Origin: Chitinophagaceae bacterium
GTDB taxonomy: Bacteria; Bacteroidota; Bacteroidia; Chitinophagales; Chitinophagaceae
Reading direction: 5' to 3'
NCBI GenBank assembly: GCA_016786845.1
Contig: JAEUVB010000023.1
Span: forward strand, 248,001 to 312,000
Length of the DNA: 64,000 nt
In this document: positions 18,407-27,231 of the stretch, one piece after another
Layout of the letters: every line of letters begins with the position of its first letter
Position numbering within the stretch: the stretch's first letter is position 1
Notes under the pieces: generated by a model
What the model was told of the DNA's origin: nothing
Database searches by the model: none
What the model saw: only the letters and a program-made list of their open reading frames with translations
Program-made: the position numbers and the translations under genes

Positions 18407-19526
18407 GAGATGAATCGGAGTACTTTTTTATACAACTTTGGACATATTCGGAAATTTCATTTCGAAATCGGGCTGCACTGAACCTGACCGCATTCTCGCG
18501 AATCCTTGAAAAATGAGTAAGCGGAGCTTGTTCAAATTTATTCACAGCATTTTGAATGGAAGCAGTTGTTTGCTCGTCAAAAAAATAACCTGTCTCCCCT
18601 TCTATCACGGTTTCCTGATAACCGCCATAATTAAGCGCCAATACAGGCGTTCCTGTGGCCTGCGCTTCCACACACATAATTCCAAAATCTTCCTTCGCAG
18701 CGAATATACAAGCCTTGGCATTTTGCATGTAAAGCAGCAATTCATCGTCATGCTGATAACCCAGCCAAACTATGTTCGGATGATCGGCAATAATCTTCTT
18801 AATCCTTATGGCATCATAACCATCACCAATGAGCACCAGCTTTTTATCGGGCATTTGGGTAAAGGCCTGAATGACGACATCAATTTTTTTATAGGGTACA
18901 AAACGACCTACTGCGAGATAAAAATCCTTACGGGGGTTCTCGTTGAGTGTAAATTTATCCACTTCCACCGGCGGATAAATAACAACAGCATCCTTTTGAT
19001 AATGGATCTGAATTTGTTCACGGATATGTTGCGAATTGGCTATAAAAAAATCAACCTTGCCGGCCGTTTTAACATCCCAACGACGAAGCAAAGGAATAAA
19101 TAATTTCAGAAACATCGATTTCAAACCATTCGCATCCTTGAGATAATCCTGATGCATATACCATATATACCTCATCGGGGTATGGCAATAACATATATGC
19201 GGAATACCTTTTGTTTTGCTGAATCCTTTAGCCACTGCATGTGAGGAAGAAATATATACATCGGCACCTCTGGGATGTACACTTTTGATAAAAATGGGAA
19301 ATAAAGGGAGCAGGTATTTATAAAGATTCGATATAAAAGGTACGTAGTGAAGTATGGTCACATAGACCGGTATTTTTTGGATGACACTGACCCGATCAAT
19401 CAAGGGTAGTTTGCTGAATAAGGTATAGAGGGAACAATCAGGCTTATAGATAAGAATAAGTTCCTTCACCACCTTTTCAGATCCTGCGTTCACTCTTAAC
19501 CAATCATGTATAATCGCTACCCTCAT
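18399..19526 (-). CDS. GT4-family glycosyltransferase
   Basis: The 375-residue GT-B enzyme has an N-terminal acceptor domain starting MRVAIIHDWLRVNAGSEKV. Its C-terminal nucleotide-sugar domain has AVGRFVPYKKIDVVI, the donor-site segment EDFGIMCVEAQATG (the EX7E-type motif) and PVLALNYGGYQETV. It transfers a sugar from an NDP donor during polysaccharide assembly on the cytoplasmic face. The sugar and linkage are unknown. It overlaps the neighbouring GT4 gene by 4 bp (ATGA) and the ligase gene by 8 bp, so the three are one operon. Confidence 0.9.
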   Translation of the reverse strand: MRVAIIHDWLRVNAGSEKVVKELILIYKPDCSLYTLFSKLPLIDRVSVIQKIPVYVTILHYVPFISNLYKYLLPLFPIFIKSVHPRGADVYISSSHAVAKGFSKTKGIPHICYCHTPMRYIWYMHQDYLKDANGLKSMFLKLFIPLLRRWDVKTAGKVDFFIANSQHIREQIQIHYQKDAVVIYPPVEVDKFTLNENPRKDFYLAVGRFVPYKKIDVVIQAFTQMPDKKLVLIGDGYDAIRIKKIIADHPNIVWLGYQHDDELLLYMQNAKACIFAAKEDFGIMCVEAQATGTPVLALNYGGYQETVIEGETGYFFDEQTTASIQNAVNKFEQAPLTHFSRIRENAVRFSAARFRNEISEYVQSCIKKYSDSSHG

Positions 19527-20572
19527 GAATTTTGTTCAATTGTATCAATGATCTGCATGGCTGATTGTTTATAGTCGAACTTAGGATCGAGAGAAACTGA
19601 ATTGGGTTTCATGTTCGAATCGGAAATGACCTTTTTCAGGCAATCAGCTAATTCAGCGGCATCATTTGACGGACAAAAATAGACATTCCCGGAAAATAAT
19701 TCTTGATAAACAGGTATATCTGAACATACTACCTTGCATCCTGCAGCTATAGCCTCAAGTACCGGAATGCCAAAACCTTCATATACGGATAATGAAATAA
19801 ATATTTCAGCCTTTTCATAAGCCTCAAACAACGCTTCATCACTCACAGATTCCCAAAACTTCACTTTATCTGAACCGGGCAGGGTGTCTGACGTAAAGAT
19901 ATTTTGGTGATGGCCGATAATATTCAATGTATAATGATTCAATTTTGCTGATAGAAATCCTTCAATCGCTACTGCATAGTTCTTGCGAAGATTGAAACTC
20001 CCAACCATCAGAATTTGTTTCTCCTTTTGAATCGACTTGCTTTTTTGAAAATAATTTTGAAAGGCTACGGACAGTCCATTATAGGTGACGGTGATACGCC
20101 CCCGGGTATTGGGGAAATGATGAGCGATTTCACGCGACACGGTTTGACTTACTGTAAACACGTGCCGAATCCTTTGAAGCAATCTTGGGATCAGAAAATG
20201 GTAAACCCTCACAAAGAGCCCGGAAAAATGACCCGGATAATGAATGAAAGCCAAATCATGCAATGTCAGAAATTGATTTCGATAAAAAAGAGGGCCGGTA
20301 TTAGCCGGACTCAATAAAGGAGGAGAACCTTTCCGTTTGAGGTAAAGTGGGAGCTCAATTTGTTCCCAAAAATATCCACTACCCCATCCTATGCAAACCG
20401 CATCCAATTGACCGGCCTGATCTTTCGAATATATATTTTTGGGAGCGACAAATACAATGTCGGGTCTAATTTTTTTCATTTGAACACAAACCTCAAATGC
20501 ATACCTTTGCACGCCGGTGGGTGCCTGTGTCAGAAATCTGGCATTGACATAAATCGTTTTGGCTTTGTTCAA
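19523..20572 (-). CDS. GT4-family glycosyltransferase (mannosyltransferase-like), TTG start
   Basis: The 349-residue GT-B enzyme has an N-terminal domain with TIYVNARFLTQAPTGVQRYA and ending in FTVSQTVSREI. In the C-terminal half are MVGSFNLRKNYAVAI and the donor motif YEGFGIPVLEAIAAG. It resembles the WbaZ/WbdA-like mannosyltransferase group, but the sugar is not certain. The start codon is TTG at 20572; upstream codons in frame offer no ATG. It heads the minus operon and faces the divergent ABC permease, so promoters must sit in the first bases of one or both genes. Confidence 0.88.
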   Translation of the reverse strand: MNKAKTIYVNARFLTQAPTGVQRYAFEVCVQMKKIRPDIVFVAPKNIYSKDQAGQLDAVCIGWGSGYFWEQIELPLYLKRKGSPPLLSPANTGPLFYRNQFLTLHDLAFIHYPGHFSGLFVRVYHFLIPRLLQRIRHVFTVSQTVSREIAHHFPNTRGRITVTYNGLSVAFQNYFQKSKSIQKEKQILMVGSFNLRKNYAVAIEGFLSAKLNHYTLNIIGHHQNIFTSDTLPGSDKVKFWESVSDEALFEAYEKAEIFISLSVYEGFGIPVLEAIAAGCKVVCSDIPVYQELFSGNVYFCPSNDAAELADCLKKVISDSNMKPNSVSLDPKFDYKQSAMQIIDTIEQNS

Positions 20573-20616
20573 ATGTGATTTGTTTGAGCCCGAAACTTAC
20601 AGCTTATTCAACGCAA

Positions 20617-21366
20617 ATGCAATATCTGAATCAACTTTATGCTTTGAGCAAACGAAACGTGATCGTTCGCTACAAACATTCTGTAATCGGATTTCTATGG
20701 GGTTTTCTTAAACCCTTAATCTACTTACTCATATTTATAGTCATATTTAGCGCACAGTTCACTTCAGTCAACAACTATGTATTGTATGCCACTTCCGGCA
20801 TATTATTTTGGTTCTTTTTTTCGAATATTACCGCTCAAGGCATTCAAAGCATCATCGGATCATCCGGCATCATTAAATCGATCAATATCCCGGCCCTTTT
20901 ATTTCCATTGGCTGAGGTCATCAGTGAGTTGTTCAATTTGGTATTGGCCCTCATCGTCTATTTCATCATTATGCATTGGTTTGGCATGCATTATACATTG
21001 CATTTACTTTGGCTCATACCCATTCTCTTTATTTTCGCATTGTTCACCTACAGCGTGACGCTGATTCTGGCTGCACTAAATGTTTATTTTCGGGATGTGG
21101 GTATTCTTTGGAATACCATACAACCTGCTATCTTCTATTTGACACCGATTGCTTATACCGAGAGTTTGATTCCGGACAAGTTCAAATTTATTATCCAAGC
21201 AAACCCCATATATTATTACATCAAACTATTCCGATTCCCTTTATACGAAGCCGCAGCACCGGAAATGATGTTGCTGTTAAAATGCAGTGTATTGTCGACG
21301 GGACTTTTTATGTTGAGTTTGCTATTGTTTAACCGGCTGAAAAACCAATTCATCACAGCGATTTAA
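20617..21366 (+). CDS. wzm: ABC-2 type polysaccharide export permease (Wzm-like)
   Basis: The protein has six hydrophobic segments in the Wzm/KpsM pattern. The amphipathic N terminus MQYLNQLYALSKRNVIVRYK is followed by GFLWGFLKPLIYLLIF, and the later FRDVGILWNTIQPAIFYLTP is diagnostic. It forms the membrane channel that exports lipid-linked glycan together with the ATPase encoded next. The frame also opens at a GTG at 20575, two bases from the divergent gene. I prefer ATG at 20617 because homology begins there and the gap leaves room for promoters. The stop overlaps the ATPase start by 1 base. Confidence 0.88.
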   Translation: MQYLNQLYALSKRNVIVRYKHSVIGFLWGFLKPLIYLLIFIVIFSAQFTSVNNYVLYATSGILFWFFFSNITAQGIQSIIGSSGIIKSINIPALLFPLAEVISELFNLVLALIVYFIIMHWFGMHYTLHLLWLIPILFIFALFTYSVTLILAALNVYFRDVGILWNTIQPAIFYLTPIAYTESLIPDKFKFIIQANPIYYYIKLFRFPLYEAAAPEMMLLLKCSVLSTGLFMLSLLLFNRLKNQFITAI

Positions 21367-22085
21367 TGAACCCCATTCTCGAATATCAACATGTTTGGAT
21401 CAGATACCGTGATAATTACGGCGGCATACATTCTGTCAAAGACTGGGTAACTTCTTTGCGAAATCCTTTTCATACGAAAGTTATACTGGAAGATATTAGC
21501 TTCAAACTGATGCCGGGTGAAAGCTTAGGTATACTCGGCAGAAATGGTTGTGGCAAGAGCACACTCCTGCGTTCCATTGGCGGCATCATTAAACCCGCGA
21601 AAGGCAAAATCATATGTTCTGCAAGCATTGCGCCCATATTGGCTTTAGGCGCAGGACTTGAAATGGAATTAACCGGATTTGAAAACATACGACTCCTGCT
21701 TTCTCTATATGGCGTTAGACCAACGGCAGAACGCATCCGAAGCATTCAATTATTTTCAGAATTAGACGATGTTACCTTAAATCATACCGTAAAATGTTAT
21801 TCTTCAGGAATGCTGGCCCGATTAGCCTTCTCCATTTCATTTCATCATGATTGTGATATTTATATCATCGATGAGGTTTTGGCTGTTGGTGATTTGGGGT
21901 TTCAAGCTAAATGTACTGAACGGATACGACAGTTAAAAGATACCGGTAAATCCATCATATTTGTCTCCCATTTTCCTGATGAAGTTCAACAAATTTGCGA
22001 ACAAGCCATTCTATTAGAACAAGGAAAAATTATTAACCAAGGAAAATCTTCAGTAATATGTCAACAATACAAGGAGATATTTTAA
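21366..22085 (+). CDS. wzt: ABC transporter ATPase for polysaccharide export (Wzt-like, no C-terminal sugar-binding domain)
   Basis: The 239-residue ATPase has Walker A GRNGCGKST (58-66), signature YSSGMLARLAFS (about 145-156), Walker B DIYIIDEVLAVGD and the switch His in IIFVSHF. The N-terminal VKDWVTSLRNPF extension is typical of polysaccharide exporters. It powers translocation of finished glycan through the Wzm channel. It stops right after the ATPase core, so the C-terminal carbohydrate-binding domain of O9a-type Wzt is absent, and export should not depend on chain-terminator recognition. The next gene overlaps its end by 28 bp. Confidence 0.9.
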   Translation: MNPILEYQHVWIRYRDNYGGIHSVKDWVTSLRNPFHTKVILEDISFKLMPGESLGILGRNGCGKSTLLRSIGGIIKPAKGKIICSASIAPILALGAGLEMELTGFENIRLLLSLYGVRPTAERIRSIQLFSELDDVTLNHTVKCYSSGMLARLAFSISFHHDCDIYIIDEVLAVGDLGFQAKCTERIRQLKDTGKSIIFVSHFPDEVQQICEQAILLEQGKIINQGKSSVICQQYKEIF

Positions 22086-25000
22086 ATTCAATTCAGCTGG
22101 GGAAGCATCCACTTATCATCGTTGCCGAAGATAAAAATGACGCAGCCTATTTATCGATACTGATTTCCAATCACCTAAGACCTAAAGATGAACGAAAGTC
22201 GGCACCCAGGGCATGCTCCTTGTCAGATAATTATTTTTACAATCCGGCTCTGCACCAACTGTTGCAAAATACTGAAGATACTGACTCATTTACCGATGCT
22301 ATCCTCTTAATAATAGAAGAAGGATTTGATACCAAGAAATTATATGGAATATCACTCAGTGCGGATGCATTCAAACGTTTGAATACCAAGTTATTGCCTC
22401 AAGCCAAATATTTGTTTATACTGAGCGATTTCATATTGCAGGATGGAGAAACGATTCTAAGCCCAAACGAGCTCAACCTTCCTTGGGAATCCACCATGGT
22501 CATCAGTAACAAAGTTTTAATGACCAACCCGGAGGATCTACTAACCCATTTGTCCAAAGAAACTACTGCTACGGTAATTGATACGGAGAAGATCAGTCAT
22601 CAAACTTTGCCGGATGATGACCAATTCATCGCTACAATTTCAAACTACACAGGATCCGGGAAAAGAAATTTTCCAATATCGATGACTACTTTCGATCAGC
22701 AGACTCAGGTAAGTCAATGCTGCATCCTATACACACCTCAAAATCGGAACGGATATCCAAATTTGTTTCAAAATTTCAAACAGCTTTATCTTCATTCTGA
22801 AAATAACTTCCACATCCATGTAGTCTGTAAAACCCAAGATGATCTTGATTTCTATAAAGACCTTACGACAGAAGATCATTGGTCGAGTTATATTTCATTT
22901 TACACCTGCTTGTCTGAAAGTTTGCCCCAAAAACTGAATTCCATCATTCAACAAGAAAATAAACCCTTCATTTGGATAGACGACTTACAAGAGGAGTATA
23001 GCATATCCGATTTTATTCGTCATGATTTCAATCTGCATGCTTTTTGCTATGGCAAACCGGGGGCAAAAGAAAATCTTGAAGACATCAATTTGATAGATCT
23101 GTTAACCAAAGCGCCAATTGAATCGTCAATATTATTTTGCTACAAGGATTGGACTTTAAACGGAAGTTTCGACGAATCACTCAGCGACGATTATTGTCTT
23201 TGGGATATGGGTATCCGTATTTTGCAACAACGAAAAGACCATGCGGTAATTATCCCATCGAAGATTTCAAACACCAAACAGCCTTCCACCCATGAAAAAT
23301 CTTCTGAAGCATATCGTCAAATCATATTGAAGCATAAGGACCTGATTGAAGAAAGTTTGGGCGATGTGATTCACAGCATCAGCAAGGACCAATATCTTTC
23401 TCAAAAGGAAATGAAAAATTTACAGGTCAAAATATCTTCATTGCAGCTTCTGTTGACCCACTCCAAAGATGAATTACGTTCATTGAACGAATTGACGGCA
23501 CAGCTTCAATTAAGAATACAAGGTCTTGAAAGCGGGCTATACTACAGAATCAAAACCAAAATCGTTAGAATTAAAAAAATCTTCTTTAAAAAGAAATCTC
23601 CAGGTGGAGGGAATATGAAACGAATTTTGCAATTTATTCGTTTTGCCTTCAGCAAAGCCGGATTCGGTATATTCAGAAAAGTAGTCAAGGGCCTGTTTAA
23701 AAAAATATACCTCATTGTAGAAAACCGGCCGGTTCAAATCGTTTATTTGGATGAAGAAAAAACATCCACAGGCATACATAATTACCACGACTGGATACGT
23801 AACAAATTAAATCCCGAAACACTTGATCTTGTCTTTAAAGAAAGTGAAATAAAGGTCAATCCTAAAATTAGTATTATCATGCCGGTGTACAATACACCTT
23901 TAAAATACTTGAAAGAATCGATCGAATCGGTACTGGCTCAACAATACGACAATTGGGAACTCTGTATCGCGGATGATTTGTCTACGGAAGCGAAAGTGAG
24001 AAAGATTTTACATGCCTATGCCGTGAAAGACAAACGGATCAAAGTGGTGTACCGAACAGAAAACGGACATATATCGGCCGCCTCCAACAGTGCTTTAGAA
24101 ATAGCTAGCGGAGACTATGTTCTTTTAATGGACCATGATGATCTGATTACCGTTAATTGTTTATGGGAGGTCGTAAAATGCCTGCAGGAAAAACCTGAAG
24201 CAGAAATTATTTACTCTGATGAAGACAAGATCAATGACCAACGGATACACCAACAAGCCCATTTTAAACCCGACTGGGCTCCGGACCATTTATTATCCAG
24301 AAATTACATGGGGCATGTGGTCGTAATAAAAAAGAACATCATAGATCAAATTAGGGGCTTTAGAATTGGGTTTGAAGGCAGTCAGGATTATGACCTCTTA
24401 TTACGGGCCACAGAAATCTGCCAACATATCATTCATATTCCTAAGGTCCTCTATCATTGGCGCATCCATTCATTATCCGCCGCACAAGGCGAAGATGTAA
24501 AACCCTATGCCTATATAGCAGCTAAACGAGCCCTGGAAGAAGCGCTGCTTCGAAGAGGACTTACGGGCAATGTCAAATTTCTATCAGGCTTGAGAGGATA
24601 TCGAATCGACTATGGGTTACAGACATCAGGCAAGGTGAGCATCATCATTCCGTCTAAAGACCAAAAGGAATTATTAAAGAATACGATAGACTCCATTCTA
24701 CAAAAAACCGATTATAAAAATTATGAAATCATTATACTCAATAACAATAGTCATACTTCCGAGTTTTACGATTTCATCAAAGAATATACATCCCTCTATC
24801 CGGAATTGATTACCTGCATAGAGGCACACTTCCCATTCAATTTTTCAAAGTTGATGAATATTGGGGTTAGGGCTGCAAAAGGAGAATTTATTTTGTTGTT
24901 GAATAATGATGTGGAAGTCATCCATGAAGATTGGCTGAATTTGATGGTTGCATATGCCCAACAACCCAGAATGGGTGCTGTCGGTGTTAAATTGCTCTAC

Positions 25001-25465
25001 CCTGATGATACCATTCAGCACGCAGGAGTTATTATCGGACTGGGTGGGATCGCAGGTCATAGCTTTGTAGGCGCCTATAAAGATGAGCCCGGATATTTTA
25101 ATTATATTCAGAGTGTCAACAATTATTCAGCTGTAACTGCAGCCTGCCTGCTTTGCCGCAAAGAAGCCTATGAAGCCGTTGGAGGCATGGACGAAACCTT
25201 TGAAGTAGAGTATAATGATGTTGATTTTTGCCTAAAGCTCATGGATGCAGGCTACTTCAATGTCTATCTGCCTCAGGTAGAACTATATCATTACGAATCC
25301 GCCACCCGTGGACATCCTCATCAAAGTAAAGTTTCGTATGAGCGACATCTCAAAGAAATGAAACTCTTTAAGGATAAATGGCAGAAATATATTGATCACG
25401 ACCCTTATTACAACCCAAATCTCAACTTAGGCGTGCACGATTTTAGCATGAATTTTTCTTCTTAA
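22058..25465 (+). CDS. Large protein with two GT2 glycosyltransferase domains and an unassigned N-terminal half
   Basis: This is a 1135-residue cytoplasmic protein. Residues 1 to about 430 match no family I know; they contain alternating helices and strands with acidic segments. Residues 430-490 look like a coiled coil, and 500-560 are basic and amphipathic, possibly membrane-binding. GT2 domain one starts near 600 (PKISIIMPVYNTPLKYLKES) with its DXD-type site in LLMDHDDLI. GT2 domain two starts near 858 (KVSIIIPSKDQKELLKNTI) with LLNNDVEVI. Tandem GT2 enzymes such as WsaE-type proteins build alternating linkages of a repeat unit. It overlaps wzt by 28 bp. Its stop codon shares TTAA with the convergent neighbour's stop. 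Confidence 0.85.
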   Translation: MSTIQGDILNSIQLGKHPLIIVAEDKNDAAYLSILISNHLRPKDERKSAPRACSLSDNYFYNPALHQLLQNTEDTDSFTDAILLIIEEGFDTKKLYGISLSADAFKRLNTKLLPQAKYLFILSDFILQDGETILSPNELNLPWESTMVISNKVLMTNPEDLLTHLSKETTATVIDTEKISHQTLPDDDQFIATISNYTGSGKRNFPISMTTFDQQTQVSQCCILYTPQNRNGYPNLFQNFKQLYLHSENNFHIHVVCKTQDDLDFYKDLTTEDHWSSYISFYTCLSESLPQKLNSIIQQENKPFIWIDDLQEEYSISDFIRHDFNLHAFCYGKPGAKENLEDINLIDLLTKAPIESSILFCYKDWTLNGSFDESLSDDYCLWDMGIRILQQRKDHAVIIPSKISNTKQPSTHEKSSEAYRQIILKHKDLIEESLGDVIHSISKDQYLSQKEMKNLQVKISSLQLLLTHSKDELRSLNELTAQLQLRIQGLESGLYYRIKTKIVRIKKIFFKKKSPGGGNMKRILQFIRFAFSKAGFGIFRKVVKGLFKKIYLIVENRPVQIVYLDEEKTSTGIHNYHDWIRNKLNPETLDLVFKESEIKVNPKISIIMPVYNTPLKYLKESIESVLAQQYDNWELCIADDLSTEAKVRKILHAYAVKDKRIKVVYRTENGHISAASNSALEIASGDYVLLMDHDDLITVNCLWEVVKCLQEKPEAEIIYSDEDKINDQRIHQQAHFKPDWAPDHLLSRNYMGHVVVIKKNIIDQIRGFRIGFEGSQDYDLLLRATEICQHIIHIPKVLYHWRIHSLSAAQGEDVKPYAYIAAKRALEEALLRRGLTGNVKFLSGLRGYRIDYGLQTSGKVSIIIPSKDQKELLKNTIDSILQKTDYKNYEIIILNNNSHTSEFYDFIKEYTSLYPELITCIEAHFPFNFSKLMNIGVRAAKGEFILLLNNDVEVIHEDWLNLMVAYAQQPRMGAVGVKLLYPDDTIQHAGVIIGLGGIAGHSFVGAYKDEPGYFNYIQSVNNYSAVTAACLLCRKEAYEAVGGMDETFEVEYNDVDFCLKLMDAGYFNVYLPQVELYHYESATRGHPHQSKVSYERHLKEMKLFKDKWQKYIDHDPYYNPNLNLGVHDFSMNFSS

Positions 25466-27231
25466 GGCTCGGTGGCGACCTCTTCTGAATTTGGAATGGT
25501 TAATGCGAAGGAAAGAAATCTTTGCAAAGATTCAAAAACTATAACATCCGGCTTTTCCTCTTCCACCACTTTATTCATGAACTCATAATTCCAGATATAG
25601 ACCGATTCCTTGAAATGCATATTCAAAAACGGAATGAGATAATTGGCATAAGAATCTCTGAACATCAGCAATTTCAAATTAGCGGTATCAATGGTATGAT
25701 TGTTAGAGTAACGGATAAATATATCCGATGATTCAGGGTACCCTAAGGAAAATGTTGTATCCCGATATACAAATGAATATTCCTTTCTCCTGTAAATATT
25801 ATTCAATGACAACATCCCGCTGAGATCGCCTTCTCGTGAAAAACTCTCACTAATTTCAAAATCAGATTCCTGCATTTTATGTAACTGAGGGAAGTCCTTC
25901 ATCATTACATCCATTAAAGCTTGATAGCCTAAAAAACCTCCATATAAATTCCAATGTGTGTCGGTACTAAAGTATACATCCTTACGTTTTTTACCTACAT
26001 ACAATGAATCTGTTGGATCAATGATTTTAGCATTGGTTTGCGAAAGAATTTCCTTCTTATAATAATCTAATCGACAATGACCTGCATGATCCATTACTTT
26101 AAATGCATCCGGCATAAATTCAGGGTAGATTCTGTTCTTGTTAGGCGGAATGAGTAGGTAGTATTTTATCCCTCTTTTATCCAACCATCTCAAACGTTGC
26201 TTTAAAGTAGAAATAACTATTTCCATTTCACCTTTTTCAATTTTTGTAAGCCGCCTGAGATCCTTTATGGAACCAATTTCATTTTCAAAGAACCACCCTT
26301 TTTTTCCCATAATCACCTTATCATACAGGGCAGACTCTCCCAACAATTTAGCATGAAGTAAGGCATTTGAAAAAAAGAATGTATTTCGAAATGCATAATG
26401 TTCTTCCACAAATGAAGACGCTTTTTCCGGGTAAGAGAAAATCCCTTTCATGGATAATTTCGGAGCATCCGACAGTTTTCTATTTTCCTGATTCTTCATA
26501 TCCGGGATAACATGCAAGAAGGAATTCAAAAATAATGTAAGCAGGATAACCCCGAATGCTGCAATCAAATACCACTGACGGGAGTTTTGAAAATGATATC
26601 CTATAGATTGATTCAGTTTAGGCGCTTTATAGATCGTCAGTATAATAAACAAAGCAAATAATATAGCAGATCCTAAATAAGCCAGCTTTCGGGTAATCGT
26701 CTGTGATGCCGGTTTTCTTTTGATCAGTTCATTAAAAGGAATGGAAACAAATGGGCCGGGTTCAGAATGAGTCTTAATTTGGAGATAACGTGCATTTTGT
26801 CCTTCCACCTGGGCATGTTTGAAATCATTAAAAATGATGCCTACAGATTCTCTGGGTGTCCATTTAAAAACAGTATCCCTGAATGAATTCCCCAACTGAA
26901 CAAACGAAAGTTTCTCGACAAAAATCGTGTTGCTACTATCCCCTAAATACCAGCCAGCTTGTTTGACACGCTGATCATCTTCGATCTCAAAAGAGTAATT
27001 TCTATAAAACTGTGATGCCGCTACAACATTTTTCACTCTTTGAATGTTCGCTGTATCCTGAAATGTAGATGAGGTGGTAGTGATTTGCATTTCTGTACTG
27101 CGTATCACTTTTAAGGATACATTCACTTGTATTCTGTCATTCGATGTAGCTGCGAGGAATTGGTAGATCAGTCCGCTGAGCGCTATACCCACAAACACAA
27201 ACAGGATGATATGGCGATAGAAACGACTCAA
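25462..27231 (-). CDS. AlgJ/AlgX-like SGNH-type polysaccharide O-acetyltransferase
   Basis: The 589-residue protein has an N-terminal membrane segment (about 7-27), a beta-rich extracytoplasmic region (30-180), a second hydrophobic pair (about 190-245), and then an ALGX/SGNH-like catalytic region (about 260-575). Signature parts are GKKGWFFENE, YLLIPPNKNRIYPE, the Asp-His site STDTHWNLYGG and the Ser site LMFRDSYANYLIPF. Enzymes of this kind receive acetyl groups from an MBOAT partner and acetylate exported glycan in the periplasm. The MBOAT gene overlaps it by 4 bp. The beta-rich insert before the catalytic part is not in AlgJ and may bind glycan. Confidence 0.82.
   Translation of the reverse strand: MSRFYRHIILFVFVGIALSGLIYQFLAATSNDRIQVNVSLKVIRSTEMQITTTSSTFQDTANIQRVKNVVAASQFYRNYSFEIEDDQRVKQAGWYLGDSSNTIFVEKLSFVQLGNSFRDTVFKWTPRESVGIIFNDFKHAQVEGQNARYLQIKTHSEPGPFVSIPFNELIKRKPASQTITRKLAYLGSAILFALFIILTIYKAPKLNQSIGYHFQNSRQWYLIAAFGVILLTLFLNSFLHVIPDMKNQENRKLSDAPKLSMKGIFSYPEKASSFVEEHYAFRNTFFFSNALLHAKLLGESALYDKVIMGKKGWFFENEIGSIKDLRRLTKIEKGEMEIVISTLKQRLRWLDKRGIKYYLLIPPNKNRIYPEFMPDAFKVMDHAGHCRLDYYKKEILSQTNAKIIDPTDSLYVGKKRKDVYFSTDTHWNLYGGFLGYQALMDVMMKDFPQLHKMQESDFEISESFSREGDLSGMLSLNNIYRRKEYSFVYRDTTFSLGYPESSDIFIRYSNNHTIDTANLKLLMFRDSYANYLIPFLNMHFKESVYIWNYEFMNKVVEEEKPDVIVFESLQRFLSFALTIPNSEEVATEP

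Noticed and set aside
20575..20616. GTG at 20575 as the start of the Wzm gene
   Set aside because: It would leave 2 bp between divergent starts and add 14 residues not typical of the family; ATG at 20617 fits better.
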